Assembly: GCA_014529385.2 (NCBI GenBank)
Contig: CM043960.1
Coordinates: 77,835,910 to 77,899,909, forward strand
Source of the DNA: Adiantum capillus-veneris
Lineage: Eukaryota; Streptophyta; Polypodiopsida; Polypodiales; Pteridaceae
DNA length: 64,000 nucleotides
Direction: 5' to 3'
Of this stretch, positions 47,460 through 58,446 are shown piece by piece. The number at the start of each line of letters is the position of its first letter. The first letter of the stretch is position 1. Both the position numbers and the translations under genes were made by a program. Under the pieces are notes generated by a model. It did not search any database and was not told the DNA's origin. It was given only the letters and a program-made list of their open reading frames with translations.

Positions 47460-47705
47460 AAGAGGGGAAGGGAACATGAGAGAGAGGAGACGGACATAGC
47501 ATACCTGGCTCCCCTTCTTCTCCTCGTGTATGTGTATGTGTGTGTGTGTGTGGAGAAGAAAGAGAGAGAGAGAGAGAGGGAGAGCGCGGGTTACCTCTTT
47601 GCTTGCTTGAGCACCAAAAACTCAGATCTGAGATCTGAGTTTTCGGGTGCTCTCGGTCTATATTTTACCCCTGTCGGCGTCGCTATGGGCGTCGCTATGT
47701 GAAGT
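47345..47705. repeat. CT, TG and GA microsatellites before the CACTA right end
   Basis: (CT)n 47349-47400, (TG)n 47412-47435 and (GA)n 47436-47460, then shorter TG and GA runs. Two GGCGTCGCTATG subterminal units sit at 47684-47700. Confidence 0.9.
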
Positions 47706-47718
47706 ACCACTTGTAGTG
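47706..47718 (-). repeat. CACTA right terminal inverted repeat
   Basis: ACCACTTGTAGTG on the plus strand, the inverted partner of the left end, followed by the ATG target duplication at 47719-47721. Confidence 0.9.
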
Positions 47719-47721
47719 ATG

Positions 47722-47980
47722 TTTTCGCCACTATTACTGCACACGCAAAAAAAATCTCTCTCCATTTTCCTTTATTAAACCGCGGCAATATTGGTGGTTT
47801 TGAAGTTTTCCTCTTATAGTGTAAGATGCACTTAAATGTCATGTTTCTCATGTCCGATGTCATATGTTGACATAGGTTCTAAATCCGTAGTCTTTTTCGA
47901 TTCTAGCACAATGTATGTACTTTCTTTTGAGCATCAGCCTCACATTTCCATTTGCATGAAAGGCTACTAGAACTAGCATG

Positions 47981-48035
<55 letters not shown>

Positions 48036-48099
48036 CACTATTGGCAACCTAGTGAGTACGGCCTTGTTATTATTAGTCATTAGAAGAGAAAACGAGGAA
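47722..48099. other. Non-coding spacer with (CT)n
   Basis: Flank of the CACTA insertion. It contains (CT)n at 47981-48031 and nothing else I can support. Confidence 0.5.
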
Positions 48100-48610
48100 A
48101 GAAATATTAGGTTGGAGAAGTGGACCTAAAGATCGTCGACATGAGCTGTAGTATTAAGGGGGTCGAGGCCGAGTATGTATTATTGGAGTAGTCTGCAGTG
48201 ACAGAAGGCGCAACGCTTAAAGTTGATAAGATATTTCATGTGTTGCCATTGCTATTGACGCTCATCATATTCATGAGTCTGCCATCACCTAGCTACGGTG
48301 TGGCTTTTGCCTGCAAGTAGCCTGATGGAGCAACTGCTTTAGCCGGCACATATAAGTGGTTTTCTGCTTCAACAATGTATTGATAGCAACGTCACCCTCA
48401 TCTCCTACGTTCCCCTGCTGGACGGCATCAACACCTTTGAAAGCCTCTCTCGGAACAACTATGCCATGAAATTCGTCTTCCTCGACGTCCAGCTTGTGAA
48501 ACTCATCAAGAATGTTGATCTCGGGGGTGCAGGGTCTTTCCTCTTTTAAATTGATTATACCCTGCAGGCCCAATTCCAAATTAACTTTCATCATTGGAAA
48601 GGAGTGGACG
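48100..48610 (+). pseudogene. Unrecognised gene fragment, copy 1
   Basis: Paralogue of 49415-50100 in the same orientation. Matching text includes the DNA run GATCGTCGACATGAGCTGTA and, later, the frame YVPLLDGINTFESLSRN with AMKFVFLDVQLVKLIKNVDL (about 48400-48530), then an apparent intron ending CCCTGCAG at 48567. The first half is full of stops. I do not recognise the protein. It appears to be a duplicated piece of a plant gene. Confidence 0.5.
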
Positions 48611-49414
48611 TTTGAGTGTTCCCAAAAAACATTTTTCTAAACAAATAGAAGAAATTGTCTTATTCCAAATTACAGGCAAACTTTACAAGTTTGCTTGAAA
48701 TGTATAACTACAATATGAAAAAAAATGCCATGGTGGCCATGGTGATGCCTACTCGTGGCTCTTGCCCGATGGTACGTAGCCCTTGCCCCACCATGTAACA
48801 TGGCTAATATTTGGAAGGGATAAGCACCTCCACCTGTGGGCCCTCTGGTGTGTCGAAAAAAAAGGAACAAATTTGCAAATTTTGTGAATTGCAAAAAAAA
48901 AATTTAGAGGTAAAAACCAAAACGTAGTAGGTTTTGTGTGAACACTGGGAGTCTGGGACATTGTATCATATGACTGGGAGGCACAAATGCATATCAAATA
49001 CACAAATTTAACATTGTACAAGAGGCCATAGAATTAGAGTGGCATGAGAATAGTCGTCATCACAAGTATGACAACTGTTTTGTTAACTAGTACAACCGGC
49101 CGCCTTCGGAGGCCTCTCTCTCTCTTTATCACGTGCAAAGGGGCTTTTTTTTGTTTGGACTTTAGCCTTTAGGTCGCAGATTGCAACACGTGTAAAGGGC
49201 TCTCCCTTTTACCATATTATGTTAGTAGATGTTGAGAAAAGCTTTAAAACTTGTGGTGGTATATCTTAGCAATTCTTCGTCTCATGTTGGCAAGTAGTGG
49301 GTACCTCTAAAAAATCCCTCACCTTGAGCACAAGCGGGGCTGTGCAATATCATCTTCTTGAACTCCCACCCCTCTACATTCATATTATGCTGGTCGCCGC
49401 CGTGAGAACTCACC
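48611..49414. other. Non-coding spacer
   Basis: AT-rich with scattered A-runs and a small (CT)n near 49110-49126. No gene is seen. Confidence 0.45.
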
Positions 49415-50190
49415 GCTCATTAGAAGACAAAAGTTGGAAAGGAATATTAGGCTGCAGAAGCAACAGGAGCTGGAGATCGTCGACATGAGCTGTAGTATTG
49501 AGGTGGTCGAGGCCAAGTACGTACTGCAGCAGCGCGGCCAACAGGCGCTGCAGCGCCTGCGCTTGAAAAGATATTTGTATAATAATCATGTGTTTGATGA
49601 TGCTTCTGTCGGCTCTCATCATACTCATGAGTTTGCCTTTGGCGGGCTGCGGTGCGGCTTCCATTGGCAATCAGGGCACGTAGGGGCTTTCTACCACGCA
49701 AGCTTGGCCAGGCTGTTGGATGTGGGTGCCTGTATTGACAGGAATGACAGGCTCGCTTCCTACGTTCCCCGCTGGACGACACCAACACTATTGACAGCCT
49801 CTGTCAAGAAAGTACACCATGAAATTCGTCTTCTTCGACCTCCAGCTTGTGGAACTTAAGAACGTCGACCCCGTGGGTGGCTCTTCCCAGTATTTATACC
49901 CAGCTCTTTTTGTCAATGTATGTGCGTGTGTGTGCGTGCTATATTATATTAACTCGGGGCCCCTCTTTTAATATTTAACTGATACCGAATTGCAGGCGGA
50001 ATTCCAAATGATCTTTCATTGGCTTGATTACGTGGATGAGTTCTCAAATGCAATAGATGTGGATGGGACTTGCAGTTTTCTCTGCGATAACAACCCTCAA
50101 TCGCAGGCGTGTTCTGACAATGTTTGGGTGGCCCCCCTGCGTCTAGAGGGTTGCGATCTACATGGACTCCTGTGCCATCCTGCATGATCA
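49415..50190 (+). pseudogene. Unrecognised gene fragment, copy 2
   Basis: Open frame 49434-49859 begins with a Gln/Glu-rich, possibly coiled-coil stretch (RLQKQQELEIVDMSCSIEVV, EAKYVLQQRGQQALQRLRLK) and continues HTHEFAFGGLRCGFHW and ASLARLLDVGACIDRNDRL. Near 49770 the frame slips relative to copy 1. An apparent intron ends at TTGCAG (49995), followed by AEFQMIFHWLDYVDEFSNAI and CSDNVWVAPLRLEGCDLHG to a stop near 50187. Better preserved than copy 1. Family unknown. Confidence 0.5.
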
Positions 50191-50339
50191 TAGTGATGGG
50201 CAACACCTCTCTCACAATGGAGCAATGCATCACTGAATGCATCAATGTCCCACTCTGCGAGCATCATTGCTATTGGAGGAGACTATGGAGGAGTTAGTGT
50301 ATTGCTATGAAAACCTTCTTCATCTTTTCTGTTGTTTTT

Positions 50340-50411
50340 CGGGGGGGGGGGGGGGGGGTTGGGGTTGGGGTTGGTCAAGCGCATTCTCTCTCTCTCTCTC
50401 TCTCTCTCTCA
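50340..50411. repeat. Poly-G run and (CT)n
   Basis: 18 consecutive G at 50341-50358, followed by GGTTGGGG units and (CT)n at 50384-50410, just before the LINE begins. Confidence 0.9.
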
Positions 50412-50426
50412 TGTATGCCGTCTTTT

Positions 50427-52460
50427 TTAACTATTGAGGATGTATGCGGTGGGCTTGAAAAGTTGGCCACTCGCAAAGTGGGAGATCTTCAAGGTATCAA
50501 GCCGGAGATGATCAAATGGACGGGAGATTTTACCCATGAGTGGATGTGTGATATGTTCAACCTTGCACTTCAACATGGTATGCCTTATGATTGGAGTACT
50601 AATTGGGTTAAGCCTTTGCATAAAGGAGGGGATGTAAAGAATGTAAGCAACTAGCGGACTATAATGATTGGGTCTCTTATGGCAAAGTTGTTTGGGTGCA
50701 TAATGGAGATGAAATTGAGTGATTCGGCTGAAGAGAATGACAAGCGTGAAAAGGGACAAGCGGGTTTTCGTCGATGCCATAGCACCATTGATCATCTTGT
50801 CACTCTTCGTGTTCTCATGGAGGAAAGTCGGTTGAAAGGCAAGCGATTGTATTGTTGTTTTGTGGACTTTAAGAAAGACTTTGATATGATTCCACGTAAC
50901 AATTTGTGGAGAAGGATGGAAGAACTCCAAGTGCCAAGTGAGTTTATGCTTGCGGTTTCTCGAATCTATGAGAAGGTGATTTGTCAATTGCGCATGGGAA
51001 GAGAAATTTCAAAAAATTTTGTAAGCACTATTGGGGTTAAACAAGGATGTCCATTGTCACCAACTCTCTTTGGTCTATGCATCGATCAATTGGAACAAAT
51101 GGTACTTGACTTTATGTAAGAAGAAGGCATTGAAGAGGTCACTATTTGCAATGCGGTAATCATGCTTTTGTTGTATGCGGATGATGTAGTGCTTCTAGCA
51201 CACACTTTAGAAGATGCACAAAAGCTTATGGTTGTCCTTGAGAACTTTTGCTTGCATAGTGGGCTGATTGTAAATGAATCCAAAACAAAGGTTATGCTTG
51301 TGAAAACCAACCATAAGGAGAAGCCATGCATTGTGTACAACAACGAGACACTTGAAGTTGTTGAGAGCTTTAAGTACCTTGGCCTTGAGGTTCCATCCAA
51401 TCACAAGTGGCATGAATGTGCTATGCGTCATTTGGAAGCGGGAAAGAGATCATATTATGCATTTGAGAACATGTGTAATGCAAGAAACATCAAGTGTTGG
51501 GTTCGAAGTATCTTTTTGATGCATTGGTGACACCGGTTCTTCTTTATGGAGTTGGAGTGTGGGGCGGGAGCATCTCAAAGTCTACTTGGAAAGAGTTTGA
51601 GAATCTCCAAAAGCGTTTTCTTACAAACTTTCTCCAAGTTAAAACACAAACACCATATATGCTCCTACTTCTTGAGTCGGGATCTCTTCCAATTGAGGTT
51701 ATGGGCATGGAAAGGGTTGTGGAGTACATGATAAAGATGCGTCAAAACCCCTCACATCGACTTCCTACAATTGCATGGGAAGCAAGCAAAAAAGTTCAAA
51801 AGACGCATAAAAGCAAGATCTTGAGCACGGGATGGATGCAAGACATAAAGAAGTGGTTTGGGAGATGGGATGCATTACACTTGCTACATGATGCTTCAAT
51901 TGACTCTCAAGTGAATGAAGCTTTTCTACAACGCCAATGTATTACGGCTTGGGAGAAATCCGGTGGGTCACGCTTCATACATTACACCACCTATATTGCC
52001 CCCAACTACAAAACCATGTTCTTCGTTGAGAGAGGAAACCGTACTCACACTTACATGCTTGAGCCTATTCCCTTGTCCGCGATACGCACTATCGCAGCAA
52101 TTCGGCTTAGCTCCCATTTCCTTCGATGCGAGATAGGGCGTTGGGGCAATGGAGAAGAGTCAAATCGATTGTGCACATTATGCTCACTGCAAGTTTGAGA
52201 GTCTGAGTACCACACACTACTAGAGTGCTGAGCTTTTGATCACATCCGAACTTGCTTCTCTCACATTTTCAGCCATAACTTAGACCTACACACTTTCCTC
52301 TCCCAGCCAAAGTGTGGGCTCTCCATTGCGACTCTCATCACTACAATTTTGGAGCATCGAGAGTCACTCATCAGCCATACACATACTACATCACATGTAA
52401 CTTTGGTCCCATAGGTCATATTTGACCTCCGAGGACGATAATAAAATCTATCTATCTCTC
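50427..52460 (+). pseudogene. LINE copy 1 (5'-truncated): reverse transcriptase and C-terminal domain
   Basis: Non-LTR retrotransposon without its endonuclease. RT text: QAGFRRCHSTIDHLVTLRVL, LYCCFVDFKKDFDMIP, GVKQGCPLSPTLFGLCIDQL and catalytic LLLYADDVVLL. The C terminus (51494-52198) includes RWGNGEESNRLCTLCSLQV, the start of a Cys/His motif that continues past a TGA (HTLLEC). Stops at 50652 and 51117 and a small deletion near 51500 disable it. The 3' end reaches the (ATCT)n tail at ~52450. It forms the left arm of a large inverted repeat. Confidence 0.87.
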
Positions 52461-52595
52461 TCTCTCTCTCTCCTCTTTCTCTCTTGGTGGTAAAATATAT
52501 AACGCAAACATACTCTACATAACTCATGAATACTACATAGGATGACAAAGTATTTGTGCCAGATATTACACATTTATTCTATGGCTCTCTCTCTC

Positions 52596-52637
<42 letters not shown>

Positions 52638-52832
52638 ACTCCACTCATTCTCTATATATAACCTAATCTACTTTTTGCATTCATCTCTTTCTCTTCCTAC
52701 CTCTTTTTTCTCGCTACTTCTTGTGTTTCTCTCTCTAGCTTCTCTCTCTCTCTCTCTCTCTCTAATTCTCCTCTCCAACTCCCACACTCTCTCTTATCTT
52801 CCTTCCCTCTCCCTCTCCCTCCATGACTCCCA

Positions 52833-52881
<49 letters not shown>

Positions 52882-53131
52882 ATTGGGCTCTAATTCTTAT
52901 TCTCTTGCTCTCCCTTTCTTTTTCTCTCTCTAACTCTCTCTACTCTCACTCTCTTCTCTTCTCTCTCTCTCTGTCTCTCTCTCTAACTCTCTCTTCTTAT
53001 TCTCTCCTCCCCTCTCTCTAACTCTTTCTCTTTGCTCTCTCTCTCTCTTCAATCTATACTATCTCTCTAGGTCTTTGTGTCTCTCTAACTCTCTCTCTCT
53101 CTCTTCTTTTGCTATCTCTAAATCTCTCTTT

Positions 53132-53169
<38 letters not shown>

Positions 53170-53193
53170 TCTCTCTCTACTTTCTCTCTCCAA

Positions 53194-53229
<36 letters not shown>

Positions 53230-53478
53230 TCCCTCCTTCCCTCTCTCTCCTTTTTTTTCTTCTCTCTAACTCTCTCTTTCTTCTCTCTCTAATTCTCTCT
53301 CTTCTCATCTCTCTCTCTCTTCGTTCTTCTCTATCTAACTCTCTCTCTTTCCTCTCTCTCTAGTTTCTTTCCTTCTCTCTTTAATTCTTATTCTCTATCT
53401 CTCTCTCAAATTATCTCTCTATTCTCTTCTCTCTCTTCCCTTCCTCTCCTTTTCTCTCTCTCTATCTCTTTGTCTCTC

Positions 53479-53525
<47 letters not shown>
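52440..53525. repeat. CT-rich complex microsatellite region
   Basis: About 1 kb, mostly (CT)n broken by short AACTCT-like variants. Apparent Leu/Ser-rich ORFs here are artefacts. It corresponds to the much shorter GA region 54974-55150 on the other arm of the inverted repeat. Confidence 0.93.
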
Positions 53526-53545
<20 letters not shown>

Positions 53546-53566
53546 ACTATATATAAAAGTGTATAT

Positions 53567-53598
<32 letters not shown>

Positions 53599-53605
53599 TT
53601 ATAAA

Positions 53606-53662
<57 letters not shown>
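53526..53662. repeat. (AT)n and (AC)n tracts
   Basis: AT runs at 53526-53546 and 53611-53662, with (AC)n at 53569-53590. A matching (AT)n lies at 54855-54926. Confidence 0.93.
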
Positions 53663-53665
<3 letters not shown>

Positions 53666-53992
53666 TATGTGTTTATATAGATATATGTGTGTGTATAATA
53701 ATCTAAGTATATAACTAAACATTTATTATTTGCATTTATTTTTTTAGTTTCAATATATAATTGTATATTTATTTAATCTTTAATGATAAAAATTATCACA
53801 CGTGCACACACACACATGCACATACACATACACATACACATACATGCACACATGGACATAGACACACATGCATCCTAATGTGTCTCAAAGTTTGTGTTTA
53901 TGTGCATGTGTGTTGTGGAAGTGTGTTGTGGGGAGAGTAGTGGGGAGAAATTTATGCATAAGATTATCAAAGTGCATCTTGTAATCTATCAA

Positions 53993-54061
53993 GTGCCTTA
54001 GTCTAGTTGGTAGGGTAATCCCCTAAAAGTGGGAGGTCTTGTGTTCAAGTCTCCTCATCCC
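53993..54061 (+). repeat. tRNA-like module, left (SINE head?)
   Basis: TTAGTCTAGTTGGTAGGG resembles an A box and GGTCTTGTGTTCAAGTCTCC a B box, with spacing like a tRNA gene. It lacks a convincing acceptor stem, so it is not called a tRNA. An inverted relative lies at 54484-54552. Confidence 0.55.
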
Positions 54062-54483
54062 ATTTTGTGAGGAAAGCCTCATGGCACATGCCACGTGGCA
54101 GCATGTGCCATGTGGACATGTGCCTACATGGCATCCCACGTGGCTGCTGCCACATGGCATGTGCCTACATGGCATCCCACATTTTGTGAGGAAAGCCTCA
54201 TGGCACATGCCACGTGGCAGCATGTGCCATGTGGACATGTGCCTACATGGCATCCCACGTGGCTGCTACCCAATGGCATGTGCCTACATGGCATCCCACA
54301 TGGGATGCCATGTAGGCACATGCCCACATGGAACATGCCACGTGGCACGTGGTACCACATGGCATGTGCCATGTGTATTGCGATCACGGGCAATACACGT
54401 GGCACATGCCACGTGGCAACATTTGCACATGGCATGTACGATGTGGCCATGTGCCTACATGAGGATTTCTTCACAAAAATGAG
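54062..54483. repeat. Palindromic core with 119-bp tandem repeat and eight CACGTG boxes
   Basis: Direct repeat units 54062-54180 and 54181-54299 are almost identical. The rest is inverted versions of the same CATGTGCC/GGCACATG words. CACGTG occurs at 54092, 54137, 54211, 54256, 54339, 54346, 54396 and 54410, mostly as CCACGTGGC, a G-box form bound by plant bZIP and bHLH proteins. Apparent proteins from this block are repeat artefacts. Confidence 0.85.
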
Positions 54484-54552
54484 AGGGGGGGACTTGAACA
54501 TAAGACCTCCCCCTCTTAGAGGAGCACTCTACCCACTACACTAGGGCAGCGA
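54484..54552 (-). repeat. tRNA-like module, right, inverted
   Basis: On the minus strand: CCCTAGTGTAGTGGGTAGAG, then GGTCTTATGTTCAAGTCCCC. Same design as 53993-54061, facing it. Confidence 0.55.
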
Positions 54553-54850
54553 AGATTGATTACAAGGTGCACTTTGATAATGTGATGCACAAATTTCTCC
54601 CCACTACTCTCCTCACAACACACATGCACACAAACACAAACTTTGAGACACATTAGGATGCATGTGTGTTTGTGTGTGTGTGTGTGTCCATATGTGCATG
54701 TATGTGTGTGCGTGTGATAATTTTTATCATTAAAGATTAAATAAATATACAATTATATATATTAAAATTAAATAAAAAATAAATACAAATAATAAAGTTT
54801 TAGTTATATACTTAGATTATTATACACACATATATCTATATAAGTACGTA

Positions 54851-54854
<4 letters not shown>

Positions 54855-54929
<75 letters not shown>

Positions 54930-54972
54930 GTGTGTGTGTCTGTGTGTGTGTGCGATATATATATATATATAT

Positions 54973-55016
<44 letters not shown>

Positions 55017-55150
55017 TGAAGCCAGAGAGAGAAAAGAGGAGAAGAAGACAGAGAAAGAGGGGCATTAGAGAGACAAAAAGAGAGCAGAGAGAGAGGGGGG
55101 AGCGAGACAAAGAGTTAGAGAGAGATTAGGAGAGAGAGAGAGAGAGAGAT
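54855..55150. repeat. (AT)n and (GA)n tracts
   Basis: (AT)n 54855-54926, (GA)n 54974-55013 and 55127-55149, ending in the (TAGA)n tail of LINE copy 2. Confidence 0.93.
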
Positions 55151-56831
55151 AGATAGATAGATTTTATTATCGTCCTCGGAGGTCAAATATGACCTATGGG
55201 ACCAAAGTTACATGTGATGTAGTATGTGTATGGCTGATGAGTGACTCTCGATGCTCCAAAATTGTAGTGATGAGAGTCGCAATGGAGAGCCCACACTTTG
55301 GCTGGGAGAGGAAAGTGTGTAGGTCTAAGTTATGGCTGAAGATGTGAGAGAAGCAAGTTCGGATGTGATCAAAAGCTCAGCACTCTAGTAGTGTGTGGTA
55401 CTCAGACTCTCAAACTTGCAGTGAGCATAATGTGCACAATCGATTTGACTCTTCTCCATTGCCCCAACGCCGTATCTCGCATCGAAGGAAATGGGAGCTA
55501 AGCCGAATTGCTGCGATAGTGCGTATCGCGGACAAGGGAATAGGCTCAAGCATGTAAGTGTGAATACGGTTTCCTCTCTCAGCGAAGAACATGGTTTTGT
55601 AGTTGGGGGCAAGGGCAATATAGGTGGTGTAATGTATGAAGCGTGACCCACCGGATTTCTCCCAAGCCGTAATACAATCATTGGCGTTGTAGAAAAGCTT
55701 CATTCACTTGAGAGTCAATTGAAGCATCATGTAGCAAGTGTAATGCATCCCATCTCCCAAACCACTTCTTTATGTCTTGCATCCATCCCGTGCTCAAGAT
55801 CTTGCTTTTATGCGTCTTTTGAACTTTTTTGCTTGCTTCCCATGCAATTGTAGGAAGTCAATGTGAGGGGTTTTGACGCATCTTTATCATGTACTCCACA
55901 ACCCTTTCCATGCCCATAACCTCAATTGGAAGAGATCCCGACTCAAGAAGTAGGAGCATATATGGTGTTTGTGTCTTAACTTGGAGAAAGTTTGTAAGAA
56001 AACGCTTTTGGACATTTTCAAACTCTTTCCAAGTAGACTTTGAGATACTCCCGCCCCACACTTCAACTCCATAAAGAAGAACCGGTGTCACCAATGCATC
56101 AAAAAGACACTTCTTGAGAACCCAACACTTGATGTTTCCCGCATTACACATGTTCTCAAATGCATAATATGCTCTCTTTCCCGCTTCCAAACGACGCATA
56201 GCACATTCATGCCACTTGTGATTGGATGGAACCTCAAGGCCAAGGTTCTTAAAGCTCTCAACAACTTCAAGTGTCTCATTGTTGTACACAATGCATGGCT
56301 TCTTCTTATGGTTGGTTTTCACAAGCATAACCTTTGTTTTGGATTTATTCACAATCAGCCCACTATGCAAGCAAAAGTTCTCAAGGACAACCATAAGCTT
56401 TTGTGCATCTTCTAAAGTGTGTGCTAGAAGCACTACATCATCCGCATACAACAAAAGCATGATTACCGCATTGCAAATAGTGACCTCTTCAATGCCTTCT
56501 TCTTGCATAAAGTCAAGTACCATTTGTTCCAATTGATCGATGCATAGACCAAAGAGAGTTGGTGACAATGGACATCCTTGTTTAACCCCAATAGTGCTTA
56601 CAAAAATTTCTGAAATTTCTCTTCCCATGCGCAATTGACAAATCACCTTCTCATAGATTCGAGAAACCGCAAGCATAAACTCACTTGGCACTTGGAGTTC
56701 TTCCATCCTTCTCCACAAATTGTTACGTGGAATCATATCAAAGGCTTTCTTAAAGTCCACAAAACAACAATACAATCGCTTTCCTTTCAACCGACTTTCC
56801 TCCATGAGAACACGAAGAGTGACAAGATGAT
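55151..56831 (-). pseudogene. LINE copy 2: reverse transcriptase and C-terminal domain
   Basis: Inverted near-copy of 50791-52450. The ORF 56850-55858 (330 codons) is open across the whole RT: HLVTLRVLMEESRLKGKRL, CCFVDFKKAFDMIP, VKQGCPLSPTLFGL, LLLYADDVVLLAHT and the LFDALVTPVLLYG tail. It lacks the stop at 51117 and the deletion near 51500 of copy 1, so it is the better copy. C-terminal text continues in 55703-55410. The RT start is missing: at 56832 it meets an inverted piece of its own 3' end. Confidence 0.88.
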
Positions 56832-57081
56832 CCGGTGGGTCACGCTTCATACATTACACCACCTATATTGCCCCCAACTACAAAACCATGTTCTTCGCTG
56901 AGAGAGGAAACCGTATTCACACTTACATGCTTGAGCCTATTCCCTTGTCCGCGATACGCACTATCGCAGCAATTCGGCTTAGCTCCCATTTCCTTCGATG
57001 CGAGATACGGCGTTGGGGCAATGGAGAAGAGTCAAATCGATTGTGCACATTATGCTCACTGCAAGTTCGAGAGTCTGAGTA
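56832..57081 (+). repeat. Inverted LINE 3' fragment inside LINE copy 2
   Basis: About 250 bp matching 51961-52208 (FIHYTTYIA through CTLCSLQVRESE), on the plus strand, placed between endonuclease and RT of the minus-strand LINE. It keeps CGA (Arg) where both full copies have TGA. Confidence 0.9.
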
Positions 57082-58075
57082 GCTTTACTTCCCATCTTCT
57101 TCTCTTCTTTTGAATCAATGCCTTGTATGTATGCAAATGACTTTGATAGTTGTCTTTGTCCATAGTTGCATCAAGCTTTATCAAGGAGTTTCGAGCATCT
57201 TGACATTCTTTATCAAACCACCTTTTGCGTGATCTATCTTTGTTGATACCATGGAGATGCTTTATGGCAAAGCATTCTTCCGCACAAGAACAAATAGCTT
57301 TCTTGAAAGCTTCCCATTTAGTTTCCAATGGTGCATCACATTGAAGCTTTGTCATCCATAATTTTTGCTCAACCATTTCAATGTACATTGGTGCCCGTTT
57401 GAAATCGATACATAGTGATAACTTCTCTTTCCTTTGGCTGAAATTATCATGCTTAGTTGCTTCTCCACATGAAAGGTCAATACATAAGGTGCGATGGTCG
57501 GATTCCGGGGTCCATTGACCAAACATAAAACTCTTTATGCGATACATGATGGCTTCAGAGAGTAGCATATAGTCAATCACACTATCCCCATTATGTCTTC
57601 TACATGTAAATCCATTGGTTCCACTCCACAAAGATACACCATTGGCAATGAGCATACCCGTGCTATTACACATGTGTAAAAGTAACTTTCCATAGTGATC
57701 CGGCTCTTTCTCATCCAATGAAGTACGATCATACAAGTGAACTTCCTCCAACTCCCTTGAAATGTATGGCATATCAAATTGTTGAGTATCATGTTGCAAT
57801 GTTTTTGTGCGAGCATTCATATCCCCAAATACAATAACATCACCTTCACCTTTGAAATAAGCAATGTCCTCTTCCAAATTAGAAAATGGTTGATCTCTAT
57901 CCATGCAAGCATAAAAGGGAGAATCATGATGAGGAAGGTAGCAACCGGCTACAAAAATGGGTGCTCTTTTTGGTGTCATAATTTTCAGCCATACATAACG
58001 TTTGTACTTGTCATCTTTCACAATTGATACAAAATCTTCCAATCCTTTCTTAACCATACATGCTAACCCTCCTTG
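57082..58075 (-). pseudogene. LINE copy 2: AP-type endonuclease domain
   Basis: About 325 codons on the minus strand. Endonuclease/exonuclease/phosphatase motifs: VIVFGDMNARTKTL, DSVIDYMLLS and TPESDHRTLCIDL, with the final Ser-Asp-His triad typical of LINE endonucleases that nick the target. The N-terminal ~60 residues are missing, cut by a (GA)n tract at ~58078. A basic region follows (KDRSRKRWFDKECQDARNSL). The frame is open but detached from the RT by the inverted fragment. Confidence 0.87.
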
Positions 58076-58104
58076 AAAGAAAGGGAGAGAAAGAGAGTAA
58101 GAAT

Positions 58105-58159
<55 letters not shown>

Positions 58160-58446
58160 GAGAGAGAGTTAGACAGAGAAAGTAGAGAGAGAAGGACGGG
58201 AAGGGAGGGGAGAGAGAGAGTTAGAGAGAGACGAGAAGAGAGAGAGGAAGGAAAGAGAGAGAAGAAGAAAAAGAAAGAAAGAGAGAGAAAAAGAAAGAGA
58301 GAGAAAGAGAATAAGAATTAGAGAGAGAAGAGAGAGTGTGGGAATAAGGGAGGGGAGAGGGAGAGGGAAGGGAGAAAAGTGAGAGTGTGGGAGTTGGAGA
58401 GGAGAATTAGAGAGGGAGAGGGAGGGGAGAGAGAGAGAGAGAACGA
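58076..58446. repeat. GA-rich complex microsatellite
   Basis: (GA)n 58106-58154 and degenerate GA-rich DNA to 58446. Arg/Glu ORFs here are artefacts. Confidence 0.93.

Larger units (their letters stand above)
34913..47718 (-). mobile_element. CACTA (En/Spm-type) DNA transposon
   Basis: Ends CACTACAAGAGGT (left) and, inverted, CACTACAAGTGGT (right), flanked on both sides by ATG (34910-34912 and 47719-47721): the 3-bp target duplication expected of CACTA elements. Subterminal GCGTCGCTAT-like repeats occur at both ends. On the minus strand it carries a TNP2-type transposase gene and a second gene nearer the left end. 5.5 kb of its 12.8 kb is a nested copia element. Both genes contain stops, so it is probably non-autonomous now. 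Confidence 0.9.

Noticed and set aside
54023-54544. Apparent Met/His/Trp-rich proteins on both strands
   Set aside because: All come from the CATGTGCC-type repeat words. Composition follows the repeat and the same words appear in three frames.
53993-54552. Functional tRNA genes
   Set aside because: A- and B-box-like words are present, but no paired acceptor stem and no clear anticodon arm, so they are treated as SINE-like relics.
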